Source: Rhodospirillales bacterium
GTDB taxonomy: Bacteria > Pseudomonadota > Alphaproteobacteria > Micavibrionales > Micavibrionaceae
Direction of reading: 5' to 3'
Assembly (NCBI GenBank): GCA_020638175.1
Contig: JACKJA010000002.1
Span: 1,116,001-1,180,000 of the forward strand
DNA length: 64,000 nucleotides
The position numbers and the translations under genes were made by a program. The notes beneath the pieces are model-generated. The model did no database searches, was not told where the DNA came from, and was given only the letters and a program-made list of their open reading frames with translations. Below, piece by piece: positions 1-8,007 of the stretch. Every line of letters begins with the position of its first letter. Within the stretch, counting starts at the first letter, position 1.

Positions 1-1
1 C

Positions 2-817
2 GACGATCAGGGGCATGTCTACGATCCGACCGGGCAGGGACTGGCCGATCTGGAAGCCCGGCGCGTGGTTTTCGTCGGTGACCCGGCCCGGCGCATCGCA
101 GAGGATTATTTGCGTATCCTGCGGTTTTTCCGCTTCCATGCGTATTACGGGGCCGGGACGCCGGATGCGGTGGCCCTGAACGCCTGCCGGGCGGCAGCGG
201 ACCATATCGGCTCGTTGTCACGGGAACGCATTACGCAGGAATTCTTGAAAATTCTGGCGGTGGATGCTCCGAAAGGTATCCTGGGCATTATGTTTGAAAA
301 CAATGTAATGAAGGATATTTTTCATCCGGATTATAAGCCGGAAATTCTGGAGCGGCTATGCGTCTTGCAAGGGCAATATGAGGCCGCCGATATCATCCCA
401 CGCCTGATGGTGGTGACCGGGTTTGATTCCGGGTTTTTCGGGGCGATGGAAAAATACCTGTTGCTGTCCAATGCCCGGAAAAAAGAAGGGGTAGCCCTTT
501 TTGATATTCTGGAACAGTCCGGTGATGTGAAGCACTTGATCTATCGTTACGGCGCGGCATTAACCGGGCAGGCACTCCTTTTGCGCGCCGCCCGGACGGG
601 GGAGAATGCACCGCTGACCGCGGCAATGGAATGTGTCAAAAACTGGCAGCCCCCGGCCTTTCCTCTGACGGGCGCGGATGTGATGGCGGCCGGTATAGCG
701 CAAGGCCCGGCCATTGGCGAAATTCTGTCCACCATAGAAAACTGGTGGATCGAACAGGACTTTAAACTGGGGCGCGCTGAATGCGTATCAGAGCTCCAGC
801 GGCTCACCCGGCGTTAA
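2..817 (+). CDS. cca: CCA tRNA nucleotidyltransferase, C-terminal part (partial)
   Basis: Poly(A) polymerase/CCA-adding enzyme family, which adds or repairs the 3' CCA of tRNAs. The gene enters the window already open; the frame runs from base 2 to a TAA at 815-817, giving about 271 residues. Visible is the post-catalytic region: an E-D-Y-L-R-I-L-R-F-F-R-F-H segment, equivalent to the family's E-D-x-x-R-x-x-R-x-x-R-F motif in the RNA-binding and nucleotide-discrimination region, followed by the helical C-terminal domain. The nucleotidyltransferase head with its metal-binding D-x-D lies upstream of the window. Its last 30 bases overlap the 3' end of the opposite-strand MBL hydrolase gene. Family assignment is good; catalytic integrity cannot be judged. 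Confidence 0.85.
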   Translation, partial: DDQGHVYDPTGQGLADLEARRVVFVGDPARRIAEDYLRILRFFRFHAYYGAGTPDAVALNACRAAADHIGSLSRERITQEFLKILAVDAPKGILGIMFENNVMKDIFHPDYKPEILERLCVLQGQYEAADIIPRLMVVTGFDSGFFGAMEKYLLLSNARKKEGVALFDILEQSGDVKHLIYRYGAALTGQALLLRAARTGENAPLTAAMECVKNWQPPAFPLTGADVMAAGIAQGPAIGEILSTIENWWIEQDFKLGRAECVSELQRLTRR

Positions 818-1477
818 AATCTCGACCCGGCCGCGTTTGACTTGTGCCTTGAAATCTTCAGGTTTGCCAGTCAGCACAGGAAACGTGTCCCAGTGCATCG
901 GCACCACGATATCGACATCCAGCAACTCGTTACAGGCATAGGCCGCCGTGCGCGGCGTCATCGTGTAACGATCGCCGATCGGCATTAACGCAATGTCGGG
1001 ATTGTGCAGCGTCTGGATCAGCGCCATATCGGAAAACACATCCGTATCGCCCGTGTGATAGATGCGGTGATCGCCGGTATTAAGGATCATCCCGGCGGGC
1101 TGGCCGCCGTAACTGCCGTCGGGCAGGGATGAGCTATGCACGGCGTTGACCATCGTGACCTTCAGTCCGCCGGGTAAATCCACCGTCCCGCCGATATTCA
1201 TATCAATAATTTTGTCGGGATTGGCGCCGTTGGCCTTCAGCCAGTTCGCTACCTCGAAAATACAGACCACCGTCGGATCATTGGCTTTGATGATATCCAG
1301 CGCATCGCCGACATGATCGCCATGCGCATGGGTCAGCAGCAAAATATCAATATTCGCCAGCCATGGCGCGGCATTGTCCGGCGCCATTGAATTCCCGGTA
1401 ATAAACGGGTCGATCAGGACGTTTTTCCCCTGCGCCGCAAAGTGAAAAGCCGAATGCCCCAGCCATGTCAGTTTCAT
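788..1477 (-). CDS. Metal-dependent hydrolase, UPF0173 / MBL fold
   Basis: A 229-residue protein of the metallo-beta-lactamase fold, UPF0173 type. It begins M-K-L-T-W-L-G-H-S, carries the zinc-binding THAHGDHVGD motif (H-x-H-x-D-H) near residue 50, a second histidine in a VNAVHSS segment, a HTGDTD motif supplying the bridging aspartate, and a late VPMHWDTFP histidine. Length and motif order match the family. The physiological substrate of this family is not established. The start is the ATG just upstream of the M-K-L-T sequence. The gene is convergent with and overlaps the end of the cca gene by 30 bases. Confidence 0.85.
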   Translation of the reverse strand: MKLTWLGHSAFHFAAQGKNVLIDPFITGNSMAPDNAAPWLANIDILLLTHAHGDHVGDALDIIKANDPTVVCIFEVANWLKANGANPDKIIDMNIGGTVDLPGGLKVTMVNAVHSSSLPDGSYGGQPAGMILNTGDHRIYHTGDTDVFSDMALIQTLHNPDIALMPIGDRYTMTPRTAAYACNELLDVDIVVPMHWDTFPVLTGKPEDFKAQVKRGRVEILTPGEPLEL

Positions 1478-1494
1478 TTTTTATTCCTCTCTGT

Positions 1495-1944
1495 TTAAAA
1501 TCCATCAACCTGCCGCAGTGCCTCGCCGCTAATCATGGCGCAGGCATTAATAACATTCAAGGACCGCATGCCGCTTTTCATCGGGATCAGGACACGCCCG
1601 TCGGCGGCGTCATGAACATCATCCGGCACACCGGCGCTTTCGCGGCCCGCGATCAATATATCGCCGTCCTGAAAATCAAAATTCACGTAAGGGACCGCGG
1701 CCTTCGTCGTCATCAATATCCGCCGCTGCCCCGGATAAGCGGCCTGAAATTTTGCCCATGACTCATGGCGGGCCAGATCGACGCCGTGAATATAATCCAT
1801 GGCGCTGCGCCGGATTTTGGCATCATCCCAAGGGAAACCGCAAGGCTCGATAATATCCAGCCCCATACCCATGCAGGCACACAGCCGGATAGCGGCACCG
1901 GTGTTTTGCGGGATGTCGGGTTGGTACAGGGCTAATCGGATCAT
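1495..1944 (-). CDS. trmL: tRNA (cytidine(34)-2'-O)-methyltransferase TrmL
   Basis: SPOUT-class RNA methyltransferase of 149 residues, the usual length for TrmL/YibK. It methylates the 2'-OH of the wobble base (C34/U34) in tRNA-Leu isoacceptors using S-adenosylmethionine; the window itself encodes a tRNA-Leu(CAA), a plausible substrate. Family signatures present are LYQPDIPQNTG at the N-terminus, the GRESAGVP loop, and the trefoil-knot SAM-binding region I-P-M-K-S-G-M-R-S-L-N-V-I-N. It lies 17 bases upstream of and on the same strand as the MBL hydrolase gene, and is divergent from petA. Confidence 0.93.
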   Translation of the reverse strand: MIRLALYQPDIPQNTGAAIRLCACMGMGLDIIEPCGFPWDDAKIRRSAMDYIHGVDLARHESWAKFQAAYPGQRRILMTTKAAVPYVNFDFQDGDILIAGRESAGVPDDVHDAADGRVLIPMKSGMRSLNVINACAMISGEALRQVDGF

Positions 1945-2086
1945 GGGGGCACTTTATCGAATAAAAACAGTTTGGGGAAGATCGCGATATATGGGTTGCA
2001 TACTGAAAAAATTGCGCTAGCATGACGGGCAGGATTCTTATATCCTTGTTATTATTGTTTTTTCCCATATTCCCGGAAAAGAGATC

Positions 2087-2632
2087 ATGAGTGCCGATAC
2101 GATAGATACAAACAAAGACGGTGGAAGCCGCCGTGACTTCCTTAATTTAACGGCGGGGGCCGTTGGTATTGCCGGCGTTGCCGGTTTTGCCTGGCCCTTT
2201 ATTGATGCCTGGAACCCGGCGGCGGATACGCTGGCGATGGCCTCAATCGAGGTCGACCTCAGCTCTGTACAGCGCGGGCAGGCGATTACCGTTATGTGGC
2301 GCGGAAAGCCGGTTTTTATCCGCCACCGTACGGCCAAGGATATCGAAGCGGCTGAAGCCGTCGATCCCAAAACGCTGCGTGATCCGCAAACGGATGACGA
2401 ACGGGTGAAAAACCCGGAATGGCTGATTATGGTCGGGATTTGTACGCACCTCGGCTGTGTGCCTTTGGGGACCAAGCCCGGTGACCCGCATGGCGATTTC
2501 GGGGGGTGGTTCTGCCCGTGCCACGGTTCGCACTATGATACGGCAGGCCGTATCCGCAAAGGCCCGGCACCGAAAAACCTGGCCGTGCCGCCTTATGAAT
2601 TTTTAACTGACACAACGATTCGGATCGGATAA
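2087..2632 (+). CDS. petA: Ubiquinol-cytochrome c reductase iron-sulfur subunit (Rieske)
   Basis: The 181-residue Rieske subunit of the cytochrome bc1 complex, which passes electrons from ubiquinol to cytochrome c1. A twin-arginine type N-terminus (SRRDFLNLTAG, residues 14-24) leads into the single membrane anchor. The cluster-binding boxes are C119-T-H121-L-G-C124 and C143-P-C145-H146-G-S; C119, H121, C143 and H146 bind the 2Fe-2S cluster, and C124/C145 should form the structural disulfide. It is the first gene of petABC, 12 bases before petB. The ATG at 2087 follows a purine-rich AAAAGAGATC. Confidence 0.97.
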   Translation: MSADTIDTNKDGGSRRDFLNLTAGAVGIAGVAGFAWPFIDAWNPAADTLAMASIEVDLSSVQRGQAITVMWRGKPVFIRHRTAKDIEAAEAVDPKTLRDPQTDDERVKNPEWLIMVGICTHLGCVPLGTKPGDPHGDFGGWFCPCHGSHYDTAGRIRKGPAPKNLAVPPYEFLTDTTIRIG

Positions 2633-2644
2633 GGAGACTTTACC

Positions 2645-3940
2645 ATGTCCAGCGGTGAACGCACCCCGTTTGAAAATCCGGTAATTGAGTGGATCGACAG
2701 CCGTCTGCCGCTCTTTACCATGCTTCATAAAGAATACCGCGCCTTCCCGACGCCCCGGAACTTTAACTATTTCTGGAATTTTGGCGCGATTGCGATGGTT
2801 ATGCTGGTCCTGATGCTTGTGACCGGGATTGTCCTGGCGATGCATTACACCCCGCATGCCGATCACGCTTTCGGTAGTGTCGAGCGTATTATGCGCGATG
2901 TGAACTGGGGCTGGATGATCCGCTATCTGCACATGAACGGCGCATCTTTCTTCTTTATCGCGGTGTATATCCATATTTTCCGCGGCATGTATTACGGATC
3001 TTACAAAAAACCGCGCGAACTGCTGTGGATTTTCGGTGTACTGATCTTCCTGTTGATGATGGCAACGGCCTTTATGGGCTATACGCTGCCCTGGAGCCAG
3101 ATGGGCGGCTGGGCTGCGACGGTTATTACCAACCTGTTCTCCGCGATCCCTTTGATCGGCGGGCCGCTGGTTGAGCTTCTGTGGGGCGGGTTCTCGGTTG
3201 ATAACCCGACGCTGAACCGCTTCTTCGCACTGCATTACCTGCTGCCGTTCGTGATCTTTGCTGTTGTGTTCCTGCACGTATGGGCGCTGCACATCACGGG
3301 CTCGAACAACCCGCTGGGGATCGAACCGAAAGGCAAACAGGATACGCTGCCGTTCCACCCGTATTACACGGCGAAAGATACGTTCGGGCTGAGTATTTTC
3401 CTGATTTTGTATCTGCTGGTCAGCTTTTATGCGCCGAACATGTTTGCGCACCCGGACCACTTCGTGGAATTCAACCCGATGCAGACACCGCCGCATATCG
3501 TTCCGGAATGGTACTTCCTGCCGTTTTACGCGATCCTGCGGGCGATTACGTTTGACATCGGCATTCCGTTTACTGAAATCGTATTCATTCCCGCCAAGCT
3601 TGGTGGTGTGATCGCGATGTTTGGCGCTGTGGCGATGCTGTTCATTATGCCGTGGCTGGATACCCATCCGGTAAAAAGCGCGCGCTTCCGCCCGTTATTC
3701 CGGATTTTCGTGATCCTGCTTTTGCTCGACACGGTTTTCCTGGGATGGTTGGGGGCACAGCTGCCGACAGAAGCCACGGCGCAAATGGCGCAGGGCGCAA
3801 CCGCTTACTATTTTGCGTTTTTTCTGATCATACTGCCGTTGCTGTCCAAATTTGAAAAAGCCCGCCCGATGCCGGCCAGTATTCATGAAGCTGTCCTGAA
3901 AGGGCATAAAGAACCGATTGCCGTTGGTACGGCGGGATAA
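2645..3940 (+). CDS. petB: Cytochrome b of the bc1 complex
   Basis: The 431-residue inner-membrane cytochrome b subunit carrying the Qo and Qi sites. Eight hydrophobic helices are discernible. Histidines H96/H110 and H197/H211 are well placed as axial ligands of the two b hemes, and the Qo-site PEWY motif is at residues 287-290. Full-length alphaproteobacterial form (not split into b6 and subunit IV). A good ribosome binding site (AAGGAG, 2631-2636) precedes the ATG. It sits between petA and petC in a standard operon. Confidence 0.97.
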   Translation: MSSGERTPFENPVIEWIDSRLPLFTMLHKEYRAFPTPRNFNYFWNFGAIAMVMLVLMLVTGIVLAMHYTPHADHAFGSVERIMRDVNWGWMIRYLHMNGASFFFIAVYIHIFRGMYYGSYKKPRELLWIFGVLIFLLMMATAFMGYTLPWSQMGGWAATVITNLFSAIPLIGGPLVELLWGGFSVDNPTLNRFFALHYLLPFVIFAVVFLHVWALHITGSNNPLGIEPKGKQDTLPFHPYYTAKDTFGLSIFLILYLLVSFYAPNMFAHPDHFVEFNPMQTPPHIVPEWYFLPFYAILRAITFDIGIPFTEIVFIPAKLGGVIAMFGAVAMLFIMPWLDTHPVKSARFRPLFRIFVILLLLDTVFLGWLGAQLPTEATAQMAQGATAYYFAFFLIILPLLSKFEKARPMPASIHEAVLKGHKEPIAVGTAG

Positions 3941-3959
3941 ACCGGAGGTCAAAAGAGAC

Positions 3960-4730
3960 ATGCTAAGAAAAATTTTGTTAAGTGGCTTTTCCGTTCTTGT
4001 GGCCATGAGTGTGGTCGTGCCGGCTCATGCTTCGGAGGAGGGCGCTCATCACATGAACGACATGAACTGGTCGTTCGAAGGGATGTTCGGAACGTATGAT
4101 CGGGGCGCGCTCCAGCGCGGCTATCAGGTCTACCGCGAAGTTTGTTCGTCGTGCCATTCCATGAAGCGGGTTGCTTTCCGCAATCTGTCGGCGCTCGGGT
4201 ACACGGAAGAGGAAATCAAGGCGATCGCCTCCGAATATGAAGTGACCGACGGCCCGAATGACGATGGCGAGATGTTTGATCGTACGGCGACGCCGGCCGA
4301 TTACTTCCCGTCACCGTTCCCGAATGACAAGGCGGCAATGGCGGCCAATAACGGGGCGCTGCCTCCGGATATGTCCTTGCTGGCAAAGGCTCGCCACGGG
4401 GGTGCCGACTATATTTACGGGATCATGACCGGCTATGCCGACGCTCCGCCGGGAAAGGAACTCCTTGACGGGCAATACTACAATCTTCACATGAACGGCA
4501 ATGTTCTTTCCATGGCGCCGCCCTTGATGAACGGATTGGTCGAATATGCCGACGGTTCGCCCCAGACGGTTATGCAATACGCCAAGGATGTCGCGACGTT
4601 CCTGACATGGGCGTCCGAGCCGACCATGGAAGCGCGTAAACGGACCGGCGTAAAGGTTCTGATCTTTCTCCTGATTTTTGCCGGTTTGATGTACGGCGTG
4701 AAAAAGGAAATATGGTCTGACGCCCACTAA
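3960..4730 (+). CDS. petC: Cytochrome c1 of the bc1 complex
   Basis: A 256-residue membrane-anchored c-type cytochrome that takes electrons from the Rieske protein. I place the start at the ATG at 3960 because GGAGGT lies at 3943-3948 and the next residues form a normal Sec signal peptide ending AHA (about residue 24); an earlier in-frame start at 3918 would overlap petB and spoil the signal. The heme c attachment motif CSSCH is at residues 62-66, the distal ligand is the methionine in an S-M-A-P-P-L segment, and a C-terminal anchor (I-F-L-L-I-F-A-G-L-M-Y) precedes the short cytoplasmic tail. Confidence 0.96.
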   Translation: MLRKILLSGFSVLVAMSVVVPAHASEEGAHHMNDMNWSFEGMFGTYDRGALQRGYQVYREVCSSCHSMKRVAFRNLSALGYTEEEIKAIASEYEVTDGPNDDGEMFDRTATPADYFPSPFPNDKAAMAANNGALPPDMSLLAKARHGGADYIYGIMTGYADAPPGKELLDGQYYNLHMNGNVLSMAPPLMNGLVEYADGSPQTVMQYAKDVATFLTWASEPTMEARKRTGVKVLIFLLIFAGLMYGVKKEIWSDAH

Positions 4731-4749
4731 TCGTCGGGTGGTTGACAAT

Positions 4750-5031
4750 ATGGAACAAGATCCTAATAAAATTCGTATGGAAGCGCGGGCTCTTCTGATG
4801 AAGGCCCGCCTTTATCGCTATATAGCCGTTGTTTTTGCTTTGGTGGGGCTGGCTATTTTTCTGGCTATTTATCTAAGCCATGTCGAGGGACGTTTGCTGG
4901 AAGCCTTGTCGAATCCTTTGATCCTGGCGTCATTCCTGATCCCGTTTTTACCGGCCTTGCTTTTGTCCTGGCTGTCGGGCCGCACCGAAAAGAAATTCTA
5001 CGCCTTTCTTGAGGCACACCGGAAAAAATAA
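4750..5031 (+). CDS. Small two-helix membrane protein downstream of petC
   Basis: About 93 residues from the ATG at 4750; a GTG at 4738 would add four residues. A charged N-terminal stretch rich in R and K is followed by two hydrophobic segments (roughly Y-I-A-V-V-F-A-L-V-G-L to A-I-Y-L, and L-A-S-F-L-I-P-F-L-P-A-L-L), then a basic tail. I do not recognise the family. It follows petC by 19 bases on the same strand, so it is probably co-transcribed with the bc1 operon; a role in respiratory-complex assembly is possible but unsupported. Confidence 0.6.
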   Translation: MEQDPNKIRMEARALLMKARLYRYIAVVFALVGLAIFLAIYLSHVEGRLLEALSNPLILASFLIPFLPALLLSWLSGRTEKKFYAFLEAHRKK

Positions 5032-5070
5032 CGCTCTCGTTTCATCCTGTGTCTTGCTATAATAGGGGCC

Positions 5071-5622
5071 ATGAGGGATACAAAATCCGAAGTTCTCCAT
5101 TTCTGGTTCAAGGAAATCCAGCCGCAACAATGGTATCAGGTCAGCGATGCGTTTGACCGGGAAGTGCGCGAGCGTTTTGCCGTTGTCTATAACATGTCGA
5201 AAGAGGGACTGTGCGACGGCTGGAAGGGCGACCCGGACGGCTGTCTGGCGTTATGCCTTGTCCTCGACCAGTTTCCGCGCCTGATTTACCGCGACACCCC
5301 GACGGCTTATGATACGGATGGTAAAGCGCTTTTGGTGGCAAAATATGCCGTGGCCAAGGGGTTTGACCATGCGTTGCCGCCCATGAAACGCCGCTTTATT
5401 TATATGCCCTACCGCCATAGCGAACGCCTCAGCGATCAGATTGAATGTGTTGCGCTGTTTGATTCGATGAAAAAAGATGACCCGCAAGGCTATGAGCATG
5501 CGGTGCGGCACCGGGATGTGATCGAGCGTTTCGACCGCTTTCCTCACCGGAATAAAATCATGGGTCGTGAAAACACCCCCGAAGAAGAGGCGTTCATGGC
5601 TGAAAACCCGCAGGGGTTTTAG
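5071..5622 (+). CDS. DUF924 family protein
   Basis: A 183-residue protein matching DUF924, a helical TPR-like family of unknown function common in proteobacteria. Recognised signatures are LVLDQFPRLIYR, FIYMPYRHSE followed by L-S-D-Q, and the F-D-R-F-P-H-R-N motif near the C-terminus. The ATG at 5071 begins the expected M-R-D...V-L-H-F-W-F start. The stop codon sits inside the right arm of an intrinsic terminator, so transcription from the upstream gene or genes likely ends here. Confidence 0.88.
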   Translation: MRDTKSEVLHFWFKEIQPQQWYQVSDAFDREVRERFAVVYNMSKEGLCDGWKGDPDGCLALCLVLDQFPRLIYRDTPTAYDTDGKALLVAKYAVAKGFDHALPPMKRRFIYMPYRHSERLSDQIECVALFDSMKKDDPQGYEHAVRHRDVIERFDRFPHRNKIMGRENTPEEEAFMAENPQGF

Positions 5623-5631
5623 CTGTTTTTT
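5603..5631 (+). terminator. Intrinsic terminator overlapping the DUF924 stop codon
   Basis: AAAACCC (5603-5609), a four-base loop, GGGTTTT (5614-5620), then a T-rich run (GTTTTTTC). The hairpin contains the last codons and the first base of the TAG of the DUF924 gene. Confidence 0.7.
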
Positions 5632-5701
5632 CTATTGATTTGGGGGCTGGAAAACACTGTGCGCCCCGTGTACGCTGTGGTGAATAAAAAGGAGTGATTC
5701 C

Positions 5702-7363
5702 ATTAGCCCAACTCTGATCCTCATTAATATCATCGGCGGTGTGTGCCTTCTGCTTTGGGGGCTGCATGAGGTTCGTTTTGGGATTACGCGAGCTTTTGGC
5801 GGTGGCCTGCGGCAGGTCATCGCGGCCGGGACGAAAAACCGGGTTCTGGCTTTTCTCTCTGGCATAGGGGTGACGGCGGTTGTGCAAAGCTCGACAGCAA
5901 CAGCCCTGATCCTCAGCAGTTTTTGCGCGCAAGGCCTGATCGGCACTGCCATGGGCATTGCCGTAATGCTGGGGGCTGATGTTGGCACGACGCTGGTCGC
6001 CCAGGTTCTGTCCTTTGATTTGTCGTTTCTGGCGCCGCTTTTACTGATTAGCGGTTTTGTACTTTTTTCCGGGTTCGAGAAAAGGAACGGTCGCCTGAGT
6101 CATGTCGGCAAGGTTCTGGCCGGACTGGGGCTGATGATGCTGGCTCTGGGCTGGATTAAAAGCACGGCGGTCCCCCTTAAAGACTCCGAAATTTTGGTGC
6201 TGATTCTGGAATCGCTGGAAAATGACCCGGTGATGGCGATCGGGATAATGGCGATTTTGACATGGCTGGCACATTCGTCGCTGGCATCGGTTTTGCTGCT
6301 GGTATCGTTCGTCGTCAGCGGCATCCTTCCGGTCCATGTTGGTATGATGATGGTGCTCGGCGCGAATCTGGGCGCAGTCGCCGCGCCGATTGTAGCGACG
6401 ATAAAGGATGATGTGTTGGCGCGGCGGGTGCCGCTTGGCAACTTGATGATCCGTTTGACGGGGGTAATCCTGACCTATCCGTTGATGGATACGATGTATA
6501 AGTGGCTGGTCATGGTCGATGACGACCCGGCCCGGATATTGGTGAATTTCCACACACTGTTTAATGTGATGTTGGCACTGACGTTCCTGCCGTTAACCGG
6601 TCTGGTGGCACGTTTTTGCGCGCGCATCCTGCCCGAAGGCGATAAAAGCGCCGACGAGGGCTACCCCCGGTATCTTGACGACCGGGCCATTGATACGCCG
6701 GCAGTGGCTCTGAGCGCTACGACACGGGAAACCCTGCGGCTGGCCGATATGGTCGAAGCCATGCTGGAAGAAATGATGCTGGCGATGCGGGATAATGATG
6801 AAAGGCTGGTGACAAAGGTCCGGGAACGCGATGACGTCGTTGATCGTTTGCACCGGGCGATCAAAATGTACATGGCCAAGATATCACAGGAAGCGATGGC
6901 GCCGGACGAAGCGACCCGTTACCTGCAGATTTTGACGTTTTCGACCAACCTTGAAAATGTTGGCGACATGATCGACAAGGGACTTATTCCCATGGCCATA
7001 AAAAAAGTCCGCGATCATAAACGGTTCTCGGACCAGGGCTGGCGCGAAATCCGGGATGTCCATAAGTTCGTGGTCGAAACGGTACGGCTGGCCCAGAATG
7101 TGTTCGTGTCCGAAGATGTCAATCTGGCGCGGCGGCTGGTCGAGCGCAAGGATGAGCTGCGTTTGAAGGAAGCATGGCTGACCACAACGCATCTGGGGCG
7201 GATTCGTGAAGGGGTTCCGGAAACGATTGCCACCAGTTCATTGCACCTTGATATTATTCGCGATTACCGGCGGATTAACAATTACATGTGTACGGTTGCC
7301 TATCCTATTCTGGAGCAACGCGGCCTGTTGCGGGAAACCCGGCTGATCGCTACCGATAAATAG
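5702..7363 (+). CDS. Na/phosphate cotransporter family protein (NptA-like, with PhoU-like tail), AUU start
   Basis: About 553 residues: an N-terminal membrane half with the duplicated Na/Pi-cotransporter motifs (VVQSSTATALIL and the partner segment LAHSSLASVLLL, each with the conserved Q/H-S-S) and a C-terminal helical PhoU-like half from about residue 335. It likely imports or exchanges inorganic phosphate with sodium across the inner membrane. The only standard in-frame start is a GTG at 5741, but that would cut into the first transmembrane helix. Family members begin about 13 residues earlier (x-x-L-x-L-I-N-x-x-G-G-x-x-L-L-L-W-G). An AAAAAGGAG at 5686-5694 sits seven bases before an ATT at 5702, and the frame is closed by TGA at 5681. 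I therefore choose the rare ATT start. Confidence 0.85.
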   Translation: MSPTLILINIIGGVCLLLWGLHEVRFGITRAFGGGLRQVIAAGTKNRVLAFLSGIGVTAVVQSSTATALILSSFCAQGLIGTAMGIAVMLGADVGTTLVAQVLSFDLSFLAPLLLISGFVLFSGFEKRNGRLSHVGKVLAGLGLMMLALGWIKSTAVPLKDSEILVLILESLENDPVMAIGIMAILTWLAHSSLASVLLLVSFVVSGILPVHVGMMMVLGANLGAVAAPIVATIKDDVLARRVPLGNLMIRLTGVILTYPLMDTMYKWLVMVDDDPARILVNFHTLFNVMLALTFLPLTGLVARFCARILPEGDKSADEGYPRYLDDRAIDTPAVALSATTRETLRLADMVEAMLEEMMLAMRDNDERLVTKVRERDDVVDRLHRAIKMYMAKISQEAMAPDEATRYLQILTFSTNLENVGDMIDKGLIPMAIKKVRDHKRFSDQGWREIRDVHKFVVETVRLAQNVFVSEDVNLARRLVERKDELRLKEAWLTTTHLGRIREGVPETIATSSLHLDIIRDYRRINNYMCTVAYPILEQRGLLRETRLIATDK

Positions 7364-7731
7364 ATCGCATTGTATCTATTATTTATCCCCCCTTAATTAT
7401 TTATTCTGTAAAATGGAATTGTGAACGAAAGTTCCTCCTCACACACACATTGCCTACTCAACCGCCATGCCCCTGGCGGTTGAGCTTTGTGGGGGGTATG
7501 AATCCAAACGGCGTTAAATCTTTATCAACCTGATTGTGTGAAACTGAATCTTATGTGGCGTTTATACCGATTCCCTTTGGAATAATGAAAATCAGAAAAA
7601 ACGATTTATCTGGGCGCGTTAAAAAAATGCGGCAGATCAAACGGTTATTATTCTGTATTTGCATCAGGAAAAAATAAGGCGTTACTATTGGGCAATCACT
7701 TAATATTTGTAAACGAACGGGAGAACTAAAC
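7364..7731. other. Intergenic region with a strong hairpin, no protein gene seen
   Basis: A 368-base AT-rich gap between the cotransporter and the DUF465 gene. No credible ORF was found. It contains the structured element at 7431-7497. The ribosome binding site of the next gene (GGGAGA, about ten bases before 7732) is at its end. I cannot identify a convincing promoter by eye. Confidence 0.5.
7431..7497 (+). ncRNA. Candidate structured small RNA or regulatory hairpin
   Basis: A perfect 11-base-pair hairpin: CTCAACCGCCA (7457-7467), a six-base loop, TGGCGGTTGAG (7474-7484). Outside it, CTCCTCAC (7435-7442) can pair with GTGGGGGG (7489-7496) using two or more G-U pairs, making a closed two-part structure. 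CCTCC is complementary to ribosome binding sites. There is no U-tract right after the stem, so it is not a simple terminator. Strand and function are unproven. Confidence 0.35.
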
Positions 7732-7926
7732 ATGACAATGGCTCGTGCAGTTATGTCTTCCCAGTCGTCACGGCTGGAAGCATTGCAATCCAAACATGCG
7801 GCGTTGGCGCTGCGGATCGAGGAAGAACAAAAACATCCCTTTATGAATGACACCCGTTTGCGGGATCTCAAGCTAAAAAAATTGAAAGTGAAAGAAGCCA
7901 TTGAAGAGGCGCGTCAGGCCTCATAG
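7732..7926 (+). CDS. YdcH/DUF465 family small protein
   Basis: A 64-residue, wholly helical, highly charged protein. It has the DUF465 pattern: R-L-E-A-L-Q-S-K-H-A-A-L then I-E-E-E-Q-K-H-P, followed by LRDLKLKKLKVKEAI. The family is small, soluble, often predicted coiled coil, and of unknown function. It is monocistronic, with a GGGAGA ribosome binding site and an intrinsic terminator 25 bases after the stop. Confidence 0.85.
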   Translation: MTMARAVMSSQSSRLEALQSKHAALALRIEEEQKHPFMNDTRLRDLKLKKLKVKEAIEEARQAS

Positions 7927-7951
7927 GCAAATACAGATTTTATAATTAAAG

Positions 7952-7985
7952 AAAGCGGTCCCCGAATATGGAGACCGCTTTTTTA
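7952..7985. terminator. Bidirectional intrinsic terminator between DUF465 gene and trcR
   Basis: AAAGCGGTC (7952-7960) pairs with GACCGCTTT (7973-7981) around a short C/G-flanked loop. T-rich sequence follows on the plus strand and, after the stem, on the minus strand too (TTTCTTTAATT), fitting termination of both converging genes. Confidence 0.8.
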
Positions 7986-8007
7986 TTCTGGTTACACTGA
8001 TAACGGA

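Noticed and set aside
2603..3667. 354-codon ORF antisense to petB
   Set aside because: Complete overlap with an unmistakable cytochrome b gene; the translation is His/Gln/Arg-rich shadow sequence.
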